Below, piece after piece: positions 10,940-23,839 of a stretch of DNA of 64,000 nt. A model generated the notes under the pieces. It was given only the letters and a program-made list of their open reading frames with translations. It searched no databases and had not been told where the DNA came from. Numbering within the stretch: the first letter of the stretch is position 1; every line of letters starts with the position of its first letter. The stretch covers positions 93,076,112 through 93,140,111 of the forward strand of contig CM043945.1 in NCBI GenBank assembly GCA_014529385.2. The letters run 5' to 3'. Both the position numbers and the translations under genes were made by a program. Source of the stretch: Adiantum capillus-veneris (Eukaryota; Streptophyta; Polypodiopsida; Polypodiales; Pteridaceae).

Positions 10940-11134
10940 TAGGGGGGCTCACTGTGTAAAACTACCACAACACGCGTTCAATACATGTTTGTAAATCCCC
11001 TTAGCTGTGAATCGTTTTAGGAATATATTGTACCCTTTTCTTTTAAATTCTGTAAATTTAATTCAGATTTGAAAAAATATAGTCCTTTGATACATATATT
11101 TCTGTAAGTTTTAGGAACTTTAAATACCCTTCCG

Positions 11135-11880
11135 TTGAACTCACGTGATAGGTTACATATTTTTTTAGGTGACCCCCCCGAGCGCTCTGATACCATAGTT
11201 CACTCAGCACCACTACAATATTGTTATACTTATAGGGAGAAGACGGATACTAAGCAAAACTCTCCCTATACGGATGTGTTACCTGGCATGATCAAGTCAG
11301 ATAATGTCAATTGGATACACTTAGTGGACACTATAGATACTTGGGGAGCTAGAGGAACAACCTTTGTAACACCTGAGGGGGCTGAAGTACCAACCTCATA
11401 AACATGTTAAGTGTACCACATGTACTCTCTAAAGATATACATGATGAATCCATTGAGTAACCTTGGTATTACACAGGCATTATTTGTGGAGACTGATGAG
11501 GATCCTTTGGATTCTGGTTCACCTCTATGATACCCAATCGAATTGAATAGTCCATATGGAAAGATATTATAGAATGCATTACTAGACACAGGTGCTAGAC
11601 ATACTCTATTATTGTATGGTGTGTGGTGTCAATTAGGAAAGCCGACCTTATCGGACAACACCATTCAAGTTAAGGGTATCAATAAAAAATTACTAAAGTG
11701 TTGGGCATCTTGACTGCTCCTATCGCTTATGAGAATGGGGTAATGGTGCACGACTTTTTGGTCATGCCTGCTGGTACTATGGAAGGGAGAATCAACCTAG
11801 GAATAATGTGGATGTCGGCAACCAAGTGTACCATTGATTGGGCAACTCAGTGTATCACAATGCAATTTGTGACCTAATTT
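11135..11880 (+). pseudogene. Retropepsin-like segment 2 (DTGA), copy 1
   Basis: A second aspartic-protease-like region follows about 250 bp after the first. The 88-codon open stretch 11135-11401 stays in the frame of segment 1. Beyond it, near 11585, the strand reads ALLDTGARHTLLLYGVWCQL with a canonical DTGA, then TIQVKGINKKLLKCW. After a frameshift it reads VMVHDFLVMPAGTMEGRINLG and CTIDWATQCI, which resembles the end of a retropepsin fold. In this copy the C-run at 11173-11179 has seven bases and keeps 11135-11401 open; copy 2 has six. Confidence 0.55.
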
Positions 11881-11953
11881 CCTCATTCTTGAGGGTGCAT
11901 GCTATAGATATTTCTCTTGCTCTATCTCATTCTCCATCTCCTTTGTGTGCTCA

Positions 11954-12121
<168 letters not shown>

Positions 12122-12307
12122 TGAGTGACTGAGGGAGAGAGTGTGTGCGATCGAGCATCACGGTGACATCGATAGTGGCGAGGTGGTTGAGCAGCGGTGA
12201 TGCGTGCTTCTTATTCTTTGTGGCACATGGATCGTTCATGATGGCAGCATAGAGTGGTGAGTGACACACCTTTATTCTCTTGATGCTTTCCTCCTTTTCT
12301 TGGTTGT

Positions 12308-12556
12308 GTGTTTGTAGTCTTCGTGGCTCACACAGGGTGTATGCGGAAAGTCCCTTGCATTGACACGTACGGCAGAGAATACAATCAACAACATCATGAC
12401 AAAGTACCTAGCTCAAAGACAATTCCAATGTTTCAATCTAAGCTTACCATAGAGTCCAACATGAGTTCAACGGAGATACTTAAGCCAAGTTCAAATTCAC
12501 CTTCTTCAAGGCAACCATCAAGCAAGTTTGAAGCTTCCAAGAGCATTAGCAACTAG
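12308..12556 (+). pseudogene. Short polar ORF after the GT tract (copy 1)
   Basis: 82 codons, Ser/Lys-rich (SSNSPSSRQPSSKFEASKS near the end), with no recognised domain. Two further short open segments follow in other frames (12579-12887 and 12814-13059). All look like pieces of one decayed coding region that leads into the GYYxG-repeat frame downstream. Assignment as coding rests only on low stop density and composition. Confidence 0.3.
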
Positions 12557-13103
12557 GAGACAATCAAAGATATAGTGCTTGCACAAGGATCAAAAACACA
12601 ATCAGAGGGCACAGATAATGTCAGAGGCAATGGAGACAAAATTTTCCCATGTCCACTCGACAAAATTTGAAATTTCTCAAGCAGCTGTTAAGGTATCAAG
12701 ATCAAATATTAATCAAGTAAGTCCAAAGTACATTGGTTATCTAGTACCAAAGAAGATCATATTTTTTCTAAGTGCCAAGGATGGAGTAAAGTTAAATTTC
12801 ATGGCAAAGAACAATGCCACGACTAATGTCACATCATATGACATGTGGTTACTTAAAAGAAAAACAAAGCTTTATGAAATTAGATAAAAATTTCCATCTC
12901 GCTTGGAATAGAAGTTTTAAGTTTGGGGATTGTAGAAGCTACTCTCCAACTACAGTCAAAAGCGATTATAGAAAAATTCTTGGTAATCTATTCTTGAAAA
13001 ATGGGGACACACTTGATTTTGTCCAAGCACTAGGCAAAAGCATTTTAAGAAGAACCTGAAAGCTCAGTTCATTTCGTTTGCAGTCATCACAACAAGTCCA
13101 ACT

Positions 13104-14104
13104 ATGGCCATGAAAGAAAAGAATACAAACATTCAAAGGTTGTCAATGACAGACAAAGGGAAAGCCAAATCTTTTCAAAAAGTTACCTCATCCTCAACAC
13201 AAAGGCCTATAAAGAAGACAAAGCCTCTACTTACGCTAGAACCTAGGCACAATGAACCTTCTACATCAAGAAATCCAATGAGCCAAAATCGTTAACAACC
13301 TCCTAAGAAGATCTTTCAACCTAAGTATCTAGGATTCAAAGATCAACATTACAGACAATCAACAAAGATCTATATTGCAACTAGGGATATTCAAGTTCAA
13401 GATCCAATGTGGGTAGATCAACCAAGAAAAAAGTCACAAGGACAACATATGGGATGGATAGCTTCCCAATATAGCTTACAAGAGCAAGGCTATTATAGTG
13501 GTCAAAGTAAAATTTGGCTACCAAGACAAAAAGTAGTAGCTTATGCAGCGATGGGTGGCTTCCAACTACAACAATCAACTTGGAAACAAATCTCACATCA
13601 GTTTCAAAAGAGGAAACCAAAGCACAAGGCCAAAAATTGCAACAATAACTACCCTCACTCTAGAAGGTTTCAACAAATAGAAAATTCCATACCAGAGATT
13701 CCCTTAGATGGCACACAACTTGTATATCTGGATACAGCCTCGTCAACCTCTTGGATCATGCCATCATACATTCTTCAAGCACAAGGCTACTACAAAGGTA
13801 AAAAATATATTTGCCCACCTTGAACACCAAGCCTGGATTCTCCAATAGCCAGACTGCAATTACAAGATACACAGAGTGAAGAAGACAATGAAGAAGAGAT
13901 ACCACTGAATACATCTATGATGTACAACCTAAGTTCCATACCAAGGAACAAATACATATGGTGGCCAAAACAAATAGTGAATGCCAACAAATATGTCATC
14001 TTCCATTTTCAAGAAATTAGAGACTTGACAAGTAAGAGGAGTGGAGTAAGACAAACGTTTCAAGCAACAACAACACAAGGAGCACATCAACATGACGCTC
14101 TTTG
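13104..14104 (+). pseudogene. Frame with repeated GYYxG...IW motifs (copy 1)
   Basis: A single plus-strand frame of about 333 codons has only two internal stops (13293-13295 and 13821-13823). It contains degenerate internal repeats in register. LGFKDQHYRQSTKIYI is at 13329-13376, LQEQGYYSGQSKIWLP at 13476-13523, LQAQGYYKGKKYICPP at 13773-13820, and a shorter NKYIWWP near 13945. Basic, Gln-rich linkers separate them (for example QFQKRKPKHKAKN) and an acidic patch (SEEDNEEE) follows. I do not recognise a family; a structural or nucleic-acid-binding retroelement protein is one possibility. It ends 4 bp before TTGAACAGG with stop TGA at 14102. Confidence 0.4.
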
Positions 14105-16300
14105 AACAGGTCAATCAAGTTGCCCAGGTGCAAAAAACGCTTGAGGCATAGTCAACAGTCATTGAGCCACTAAAAGAGCGCATCATTTGACCTAAGATTT
14201 CAGCCCTATATATTTCTCTGTGGTCTATGAGTCTAGATATTTAGGCTATAGCTCATACTGGGCGAGTTGAGCATATGTAAGTCATGTCGCTCATGCTTCA
14301 TAGGTGAGCATAAGAGTTGAAGTCTAATTATTTTATTGATGAAGTGATGGAGTAGTCCAAACACATTCACATGATTAAGTCACGAGAAATCCTTGCAAAA
14401 AAATATCTTCTTGCGAGTAAGGGAAGCTCCTGAAGAAAAAATATTTTTTTCTTTCTAGCTACATTAACTCCTTGAAGCACCCATCAAACTCTTTCTCGCA
14501 CACATAAATTTTTTCATGAAAATTCTGTGTACGCATATAGAATGTCCCACCATTGGACATTTGCATTAGACACAATTTTGTGTTCCACCCATGCACTCAC
14601 CCTATAGATACAACCAAGGACAACAACTCAACTCAACATGATGTGCAAACAAATACTCTTGCCTTGATAGTGGCTACTCCATTTAGAACTCACAAATCTT
14701 ACCAATACCATACACAATAATGTACTTAACATACAATTAAATTAAGATTACCCGAGCACAAGTACATAATCTCACCATATATAGTACAAAGGGCATTTTT
14801 TTCCATGTGGTTTTTACCCTTTGGTCATCTAGGTTTTCAGACCCTAATCTAGTGTACATACACCTTTTATTTTATTTTAGTTTTACCCTTTATTATCACC
14901 TCACTTATTTTGAGCCTTTAATGCCAATACCCATATTACACACCCATACCAAAGCACACTTTGATAGCCGACACGTAAAATAGCACTCACCTCCGACACT
15001 AGTCCACATGTGCCTGTGATACAAGCAGCGCATAAGGACGTGCACTAAAATCGGATGGGGGGAGTCTTAACTAGAGATTTAAAGGATTTCATTGGATGTG
15101 TCAATGCAAATATTTACCATTTATAGTATGTGCTTGGTGATATCGAATGATGTGGATGTGTAGCTAAGATGGAGATGAAGTGAAGATTTTTACAACTTAA
15201 AGAGAACAAGAGGATCCAATGTCATCTTATGAAGTTACGGTCATCATCAACGGTACCTTATCTTTTATGAATTTCCCATCAATGACCACAAAAGTAGATT
15301 GTATATATTTCATTGGGCTCTATCGGAGTTCCAACTTATAAACATTGTGCTAATTATGGAGCCTAGGTAGCATAACTATCAGGAGAAGTAAGTCAAATGC
15401 AATTGTCCACCCGGCCACTTCTAAAAACGTCCTAGGTGTATATAGCTGAAAATGCACAATGTGAATGGAAGTTATTATGCATTTTGGATAAGCTTGTGCA
15501 AAGAAGAAGGTGATGGCTATGGAGTTCTCAAGCTTCCTAAGCGCATGTAACGAGGGATGAGCATTGCGTGATAGCTAAATTCTATTCTCTTCTCTCTCAT
15601 CTACACATTGATGTAATTTATGTTTGATTATGTCATTGATTATTCTCTAATTAGTTTCTTAATTTCTCTCTTTAATCATGTTTCCCCTCTTGTTGAGCAT
15701 GCTTTCTTGTGTGTATAGACTAGTGTAGTGTCTGTGTGCACGGGTTGTGCTTTGCTACGCTTGTTTATGTACATGTGTGCTTGATGTTTTGAGTGATAAG
15801 TGGTTAATTAGTGAGTTTCAAGCAAGATTAAGCTCTTGTGTTGAGAGACTAGACCGGTAGATAGAGTGGTAGTGAGCTTGCTCGTAGACACGACCATAGA
15901 GGGGTGTCTAGGTCTTCTCACTTTACCATTGGCTCCTACAATTGCATGATTCCTCACACTAATCTTCTTTTTTCACACATACTTGTTGATGTATGTTGCT
16001 CCATGTTCTAGCTAGCTAGAGATCCATCGTATTGACATTATGATGGTGGATTGTACTCTATGCTACGACCCTCAACAGTTTTCACTCAATGCATAGCAAG
16101 AATTCTTCACAACTACTTTCATATTTTGCTTTGATTCTAACTACACATGTTTTCTTCTAACCATTATTGAATTTCTATGTTGATTGGCCCAAAATGAAAG
16201 CCTAATCTTCCACCTCTCTCTTAGCTTCATATAAGGGATCCATAGGCCTGCTTTTTTGTGCTTTAGTGTGTATCAGGTCAAACGTGCAAACCTTATTCTT
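14105..16300. other. Non-coding stretch (copy 1)
   Basis: No gene, repeat or strong signal is visible in this 2.2 kb. It is AT-rich with short homopolymers. I found no LTR that would pair with sequence upstream of the gag-like frame. The matching stretch in copy 2 is 33985-36180. Confidence 0.5.
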
Positions 16301-16305
16301 TTAGG

Positions 16306-17400
16306 CTATATGATGTTTACAAGGACCTCGTCACCATCTCTAGTGAGATGCTCCACAAGCTCAAAGGATTGAATTCTAAGAGCATGTACTTGCATTTTCC
16401 TCTGCACCTTCAACTTCCTCACTTCTTGGAGTAGCTTTTTTAATCCCTTTGACAAACTCATCTTGTACATGTTTGCATCTATGGAGATCTCTCGTGATAT
16501 CCTTGGTGGGTAATTAAGCATTATCTTTGATATCCAATACCTGAATAGTTGATGACGCAATTGAGGGGTCATTTTTTAATTTCTCATTTTTTGCAAGAGC
16601 TTAGTAGAACTAATGGAAAGTTACATTGATATAATCCGATAGTCAACGTTTTAAAAACCCCTCCCGAGAGAATTTAACTAATGGTAATTTTGTAAATTAT
16701 TGAGGTCTCTATGTCCTAACAAAGTCTAGAGTAAAAATTTTGACCCAATCATTGTAGAGACTTTTGTAGACATATTTAAGCAAAGCAAGAAAGAATCTCA
16801 ACACATCAATGATGAAAAATTCATTTACACCAAAATAGTAGTAACCTTTTTTAATCTCAAGAGATATTTGTGTCACATTGTATTTGACTACAGCCCCAAC
16901 ATCCATTAACTCATCAATATATTCCTCTACATCATCTCATCAACCTTTGGACTCTAATTCTTTGATGCTTTTGTTTAAAGTTTGTTTGTCTTCTTTGATT
17001 GTTTCTGCACCTCTTGCTCTAAGACTTGGGATACCTTGGGATTTATTAATTTCCACTTTGTTCCCTACATGCTAGGAAGTCGCTACACTTCCATTGTTTG
17101 ATGTTGTAAGACCACTCTTGATTAAGGCCATATCCTTTTTTCTTCATAGCTGCCTTGACTTGGGAAATTGTCATTTCTTATCTTAGTGAGGCCTTATTAT
17201 GTAAACTCAAGTTGCACTTTTCTTGTCTCACTACTTTAAATAGATCCTCCACAATTTCCACTCTTTAATGCTCTTAATCCAAGCCGCTATTGATGTTTCA
17301 TCCCAATTGGACCGTTAAATAATGCTTTTTTGTCTTCTACCAATTATGTCAACAAGATGAAACATATCCAATGCTAAGAAAAACCTTTTTTCTTTTGTGG
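16306..17400 (-). pseudogene. Decayed coding region, unknown function (copy 1)
   Basis: Several minus-strand segments look coding. At 17080-16709 one frame gives about 120 residues with only two adjacent stops. It includes KSQGIPSLRARGAETIKED, then after the stops DDVEEYIDELMDVGAVVKYN and an aromatic-rich part (GYYYFGVNEFFIIDVLRFF). At 16572-16306 there is an 88-residue basic, helical segment (GLKKLLQEVRKLKVQRK). Right of 17080 another frame reads KAAMKKKGYGLNQEWSYNIK. Order and strand agree with one gene read from about 17300 to 16306. No domain is recognised. The region is preserved identically in copy 2 at 36186-37280. Confidence 0.4.
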
Positions 17401-19079
17401 TTTATCTCTGGAAGTATGCTTGCAAAAAAAGCATGGTTATTAGGCCTGACGTAAGTTAGTCCTTCAAGCCTCATCATGCAATGCTAGATGTGGAGGTGCC
17501 GATCAAACAACAATTTAAGCCTCAAAAGGATAATGAAGTTTTCATGGTTCCATATCCACAGTTCTAGATCTAGGTTGAAAGTATATGTCACTACTTCAGT
17601 AGGATATGTTTCGTAGATGATTACGTTGGAGCCTTTTCTACACATGAATGCTAAAGTGAGAGTATATAATTTGTGTTTAAGAGTGTTGGTAGATTGGATG
17701 GACAATTCTAGTTCAACCTTAAATAGAATCCATTCTTGAATCTCCTTGCCCAACCTATGCAAGAGGCTTCAGATTAAGTTTGATCCTTCTACAAGTTGCG
17801 TTTATGAGTGTGGATAGCTAGCATGACTAAGTCTGCGCCTTTTCCACACATGCATGCTAGAATAAGAATCTACAAGTGTTGTTAGCCACCATGGATAGGT
17901 CAAGATCAACCTTAATGGCATCCACTCTTGATGAGGCTGCTTGCTCAACCTATATAAGAGGCTCAAACTCTCGTCTGCTATCTTTAAGACATTATGCTAG
18001 TTTGGGACAAGCTAAAGCTCACTGTTGTGCCTAGATTTGGCTAGCATTTGTAGGTGATTAATTAAAAGGCTCCTCTACTCATGAATGCTAAAATGAGAAT
18101 CTACAAGTTGGGTTTAAGAGTTCTAGTAGCTAGCATCAAAATATAAAGTTCTACCTTAAATGGAGGTCACTTTTGAATCCGCTGCTCAAACTTAAGTTCA
18201 AGCACCCCTTGCTACCTTGAAAAGCTTATGCTAGTTTAGGATAGGTATAGCTCATTTTTGTTCCTAGATTGGCTAGCATTTGTAAAGAATTAAGTTGTCT
18301 GATCCTACTCTTCATATGAATATTGATATGAGAGTATATAGGTTGGGTTTATGAGTGTGGGTATCTAGCATGGAAAATTCAATTTCAACCTTAAATGGAA
18401 GCCACTCTTGAAACTACTTGCCCAACCTATGCAAGTGGCTTGAACTAAATTTTGAGCATCCCTTTTGCTAGCATGGACAGGTTAGGCTCAATCTTAAATA
18501 AAAGCCACCCCCTTGAAACTATTGAAGGGAAAGACTTTTACCAAGAGCACACTTACGACTTGCCCAATCTATACAAGAGGCTTGAACTTACGTTTGAACC
18601 TACCTCTAGATAGCATGACAAGTCAATTTCAACATTAAATGGGATCCACTTTTGACACTATTTGTCCAACCTATGGAAGCATATCAAACTTAAGTTTGAG
18701 CCTCCCCTTCTATCTTGAAACTTTATGCTAGTTTAAGGCATATTATCACTCACATTTGTGCCTGAATTGGGCTAGCATTTGTACATGACTAAGTCTGATC
18801 CTTATCTACATATGAATGTTAATATGATAGTTTACAAGTTGGCTTTACGAGTGTGAAGATAGCTATCGTTGACAAGTAAAGTTCAACGTGAAATCAAATC
18901 ACTCTTTTAATTGCTTGCTTGACCTATGCAAGAGACTCGAACTTAAGTTTGAGCCTCCCTTGGTATCTTGAAAATTATATGCTAGATTAGGACATAGGCG
19001 AATAGCTCACATTTATGCCTAGTTTTGGCTAGAACCTGTACATGATTAAGTGCAAACCTCTTCTACACATGAATGTTAT

Positions 19080-20520
19080 TCCATGTCCTTTTGGTATCCA
19101 ACTAAGTCAAGTCTTGCCTCATGAGCCTAGAAATGTATGTCTGAGTAAGGGAGATGGAGGGAGCATCTAGAGAGTACTAAAATGGGGGTAGTATGTCCAT
19201 ACTAAAGACATGCAATTGGAACCAAGATGCCAGCTATCATGAAGACTGCATGGCTAAGCGAGCATACCTGTCTCTAGGGAGAGCCTAGATGCTATGCATA
19301 AAAGAGACTAATTGAGTGAGCACCTCCATTGTCGATGGAGGGGTAGTGAGCTTTGCCCTAACAATCTCATGGGGTATTGAGGCTTTGGCCCATTCGAGAG
19401 ATCATAGAAACCAAAGGTCTCTCCATAGATCTCCATCCATTAGTACTACCAACTTTGTTGTAGTGATCCACTAAATGTCCCCATATCTCCACTCCTATAG
19501 TGTGACAGAAGTAACAAGAGTGTCAAAGACCCAAAGCTTTGTGTGTGATTCCTAGAACTAAACCTACAAAAACATACTCTCATGTCTCCCTAATGGTGCG
19601 TAATCTCTAGTCAATCTCATCTGTGTTGCTCTCCTTGAGAAAAATATTGTGCTACTAAAGACCACCCTGAGATGGATGTATGCATTTGTATCTCATTTGT
19701 ATACTCCACAATCTCTTGACCATATGTAGAGGTGGAGGCCTAAAATTTTCTTGCATTGTGATGCTCGTATACCCTCTCTCTACTTGTGTACTCAACTCTT
19801 GTTTAACATTAGATGCATATAGCATAGCCAACATGTGACCAACCATGATGGTGTGATAATTCTTGAGAAGCATGGGGTCTCTTGACTTGAAGATAGACAC
19901 AATTTGCAACATACTCTGACTCTCAAGAAAACCCTTACACGTGGCTTGATTAAACATCTTAGCAAGAGCTCTGCAAGCATATATCTGGCATGAATGAATT
20001 ACTCTGTCACCAAACCATCATGATCATGTGTTCTCCTTGTATTCATTTTGTCAATGGATTTCCTTACCCTCTTAGCAGTAAAGACATTACATGTATCTTG
20101 GCATGTTTCTGGATGGTCAAACAAGTGTAACTATCCAGATGTTGTGTAGAGAGAGATGAAATCTTCCACCCATGTCTCTATGGAGGTGATGGCGGGTGAT
20201 GGTGAATGCTCATGGAATAGCCTCCATGCCTTGCCTAAATCCTGACTCATATCTAGCTAATATAGATCATGTTCTAACTGAGACACATAGGCCCTCCTCT
20301 TTCATTGTGCTAAGCGATGAAGGATAGTCCGTGATTGTCTATGTGTGGTAATATGCATGAGCACCTCTCTCTATAATTTGATCATTGTCTCTCTACACTC
20401 CTCATCATACCAATTGTTCTAGGGTATGCTCCTAGATTGTCTCCCTATAGTACATTGAGTGTGGAGATATGCCTCTGATGCTGCATCATGGAGTATCTCT
20501 ATCAGCATCTAATGGCACAT
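19080..20520 (-). mobile_element. LINE reverse-transcriptase fragment inside the array (copy 1)
   Basis: The minus strand gives a decayed non-LTR reverse transcriptase. The best piece is 19957-19655, with IFKSRDPMLLKNYHTIMVGH, which matches the conserved stretch after the first RT motif (family form: FKxGDPxxPxNYRTI). Upstream, near 20330-20080, are KRRAYVSQLEHDLY and TSIETWVEDFISLYTT, typical of the region before RT. The catalytic xADD box is not visible, so the fragment is truncated. Array sequence resumes on both sides (GAATGTTATT at about 19075; ATTAAATGGAAGCCACTC at about 20520), showing insertion into an existing array. Confidence 0.65.
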
Positions 20521-20919
20521 TAAATGGAAGCCACTCTTGAAACTAATTTCCCAAGCTATGCAAGAGGCTCAATGAGTCTCCATTGGTATCTTGAAATCTT
20601 TATGATAGTTTAGGGTATGCTATGATTCACCTATGTGCTTGATTTGGCTAGCATTCCACCTGATTAAGTGTGAGCCTTTTTTACACATGCATGCTAAAAT
20701 ATGAGTCTACAAGTGGGGTTTACAAGTGCTGGTAGCTACCATGTTCAACCTTAATGGAAGACACTCTATCTTGAAAACCTTATTCTAGTTTGAACAAGAT
20801 ATAGCTCACCATCAATGTAGATGACTAATTTGGAGGATATTCTACAGTGGAATGCTAAAAAGAAATTCTACAAGTTGGTTTTAAGAGTTTTGTTAGCTAG
20901 CATGAAAAATCATGTTAAC

Positions 20920-22256
20920 ACTAGGTTGGTAATGGGACACTTTTATGCCCTGGGACATTTTTATGTCCTATTAAGTGACCATTTTCCTTGAATTATGTCA
21001 AGATTTTCAAAATGGATTTTGAGGTGCTATCTGTCTAGAAAGTTGTCTCATGAGCTGAAAAAAACTTGACATTTTTTTGGAATATCAACTCCATCTTTAA
21101 CATTGTCCTTGCACAACATTTCACAACCTAAACTGTGTGAAAAAACAGGTCCTGTTTTTGTCTTTTTTCAACTTTTTGCAACTATACCACTCTAGAATTC
21201 ATGTTTGTGAGGTCTATAACGCTAGAGAACTATCTTTAGTAGTCTTCAACATGTCCTGATGCTTCTAGGGAGGAATAAATGTTAAAATTGTAAGTTATGA
21301 CCAAATTACAAAAATTGTCAAATCTTGTTTTTTAGACAATTTTAGCTCTTTTATGATTTTTTTGGTGGCTTTCATGATATCCAAATGCAGTTTTGATTTT
21401 CTTTGTCGCATATTGTAACATACAACTAATATTCCTTGAGTTTTGGGGCACCTAATACCCTGTTTTGCATAGTAGACAACGATGATTGTTTTTTTCAATT
21501 ATAGAAGAAAACGAAACATTCTAGTATATCAAGTATAGCTTTTTCAATATTGTTAGTTTTTTGTGACAACTACATGCATTTTGTAGGTAGTAACCATATC
21601 TAGTCATAAGGATCAAATTTGGCTAGATATTGAATAGCTTCTATGGGATTCTACAACTCATAATGTTGAACCCAGTTTTTTCATGTTTGCTGTATTTAGC
21701 ACTTCATCTTTGTCCCCAAGATTCCCCTTGGTAAGAGATGTATTATTCTTTTGACATTCTCCATGGCTCCTTATGAACCTAAAGGACAATAGGGAACTAA
21801 GAAAACATGAATATATTATTTGTAATTGAGTGTGGCTATAGAAACTTTGATGATAGGTTTGCAGAATGGTAAAAATTCAACTTTTTGTACCTATTTCTTT
21901 TGGCAAAACAAAAAATAGTGAGTGAGAAGCAATCATATGTTCTAATCACCAACCCATTGAAGTTAACTAGGGAATTTATCTCAAGTCCTACAAAAATCCC
22001 TAATATTATTTTTATGCAACAAAACGTAAGAAATGACTGTTTTGATGAAAATGTACTGGTCCATCAAATTTGGAGGCTTGGTGTGACCAAAAGATGAGAA
22101 ACTTTACAAGTTTCTTATTTTTTCCATGTGTAGTAGGCCTTGAACTATAACCTCATGAAAGGATTTTACAAAATGAGTGGATCTACTATGGTTTTGGAGG
22201 TTTTCTTCAAAACCCTGAAAGGACACTTTTATGTCCTGTTAGGTTACCAACCTAGT
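20920..22256. mobile_element. 1.34-kb terminal-inverted-repeat element (copy 1)
   Basis: Perfect 13-bp terminal inverted repeats, ACTAGGTTGGTAA at 20920-20932 and its complement at 22244-22256, enclose non-coding AT-rich DNA. Just inside each end lies a palindrome of the form GGACAYTTTTATGTCC (near 20950-20985 and at 22221-22236). TTAA lies one base outside each end, so a TTAA target duplication is possible. No transposase is visible, so it would be non-autonomous. Array repeat sequence continues on both sides. Confidence 0.7.
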
Positions 22257-23839
22257 CTTAAACCTTAAATGGAGGCCAATATTAAATATGCTTGCCCAAT
22301 CCATCCAAGATGCTCAAACTTAAGTTTGAGCAACCCTTGCTATTGTCAAAACTTTATACTAGTTCAGGATAGGTACAACTCAAATTTGTGCTTGGATTTG
22401 GCTGGATTTTGTATGGGATTTAGTCTGATTCTACTCTTCACATGAATGTTGATATAAGAGTCTACTGGTTGGGTTTATGAGTTTTTTTAGCTAGCGTGGA
22501 CAATTCAATCTCAAACTATTGTGGAGTCCACTCTTGAAACTACTTGCCCAACCTAGGCAAGAGACTCGAACTTAAGTTTGAGCCTCCTCCCCTACTAACC
22601 TAGAAATGCCAAGTAAATGGAAGTCACCCTTCAAACTAGTGAATGGAAAACTTTTTATTGAGAGTGTGATTACTTCTTTCCCAACCTATGGACATGCCAA
22701 GTTCAACATTAAATGGGATTCACTCATAAAAACCACTAGTCCAATCTATGCAACTGGTTCAAACTTAGGTTTGACCCTCCCTCTAGGTAGCATGACATGC
22801 CAAGATTGACAGTAAATGAATTTAAATCATGAAAACTCCTTGTCAAACCCAAGGAAGCGGCTCAAACTTAAGTGCAAGCTTCTCTTTCTTTCTAAAAAAC
22901 TTTAAGCTAGTGTAGGGAAGACTATAGCTCACATTTGTTTCAAATTTGAGATGCATTTGTACATGACTAAGCCTATGCCTCATCTCCATATGAATGCAAA
23001 TATGAGAGTCCAAAAGTTGGGTTTATGAGTGTTAGTAGCTACTATGGATAGGTCTAGCTCAACCTTAAATCAAGATTACTCTTTAAATTGCTTGCATAGC
23101 CTATGCAAGAAGCGTGAGCTTAGGTTTGAGCCTCCCTTGCTATCTTGACAATTTTATGCTAGCTTAGGCACACTTTGGCTCACCTTAGTGCCTAGATTAA
23201 TTAATTTTGAACCACTTCAGTACATGAATGCTAATATGAGAGTCTATAATTTAGGTTAAAGAACATTGATAGCTAGCATAGACATGTCAAGCTCAGCCTA
23301 AAACAGAAGTCACCCTTGAAGCTACTAAAGGGAAAAGTTTCTACCAAGAGTGTGGTTACTTCTTTCCCAACCTGTGCAAGAGGCTCAAACTTAAGTTTGA
23401 GTGTCCCTCTAGCTAGCATGGACAAACCAAGTTCAACAATAAATGATTTCTCTAATGAAAACTACTTGTCCAACCTATGGAAGTGGCTCAAACTTAAGCG
23501 CAAGCCTCCATTGCCTTCTTGAAAATTTTATGCTAGTCTAGGATAGATTATCGCTCACATTTGTCCTGAATTCTTCTTGCATTTGTGCATGGCTAAGTCT
23601 ATCCCCCATCTACATTTGAATGCTAATATTAAAGTCTACAAGTTGGTTTTATGAGTGTTGGTAGCTATCATGGACACTTATCAAGTTCAACCTTAAATAA
23701 AAGTCATTCTTTGAATTTTTTGCCTAGCCTATGCAAGAAGGTTGAAATTAATTTTGAGCTTCCCTTCCTATTTTGAAAATTGTATGCTCGTTTAGGACAC
23801 GCCAAGACATAGAGAGGAGAGTCCACATATGCAATTTTA

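Larger units (their letters stand above)
17480..23815. repeat. Degenerate ~250-bp tandem array with higher-order structure (copy 1)
   Basis: A diverged unit recurs, with landmarks CCAACCTATGCAAGAGGCTC, the palindrome CTCAAACTTAAGTTTGAG, TTTATGCTAG, GGCTAGCATTTGTACATGA, CATGAATGCTAATATGAGAG and GTTCAACCTTAAATGGAAGCC. Palindrome positions (about 18188, 18429, 18580, 18685, 18938; then 22312, 22567, 22747, 22860, 23112, 23383, 23483, 23740) give steps of about 250 bp broken by 100-180-bp steps. A longer variant containing AAGGGAAA...ACCAAGAG recurs near 18540, 22640 and 23325. Two foreign segments, 19080-20520 and 20920-22256, interrupt the array. Confidence 0.8.
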
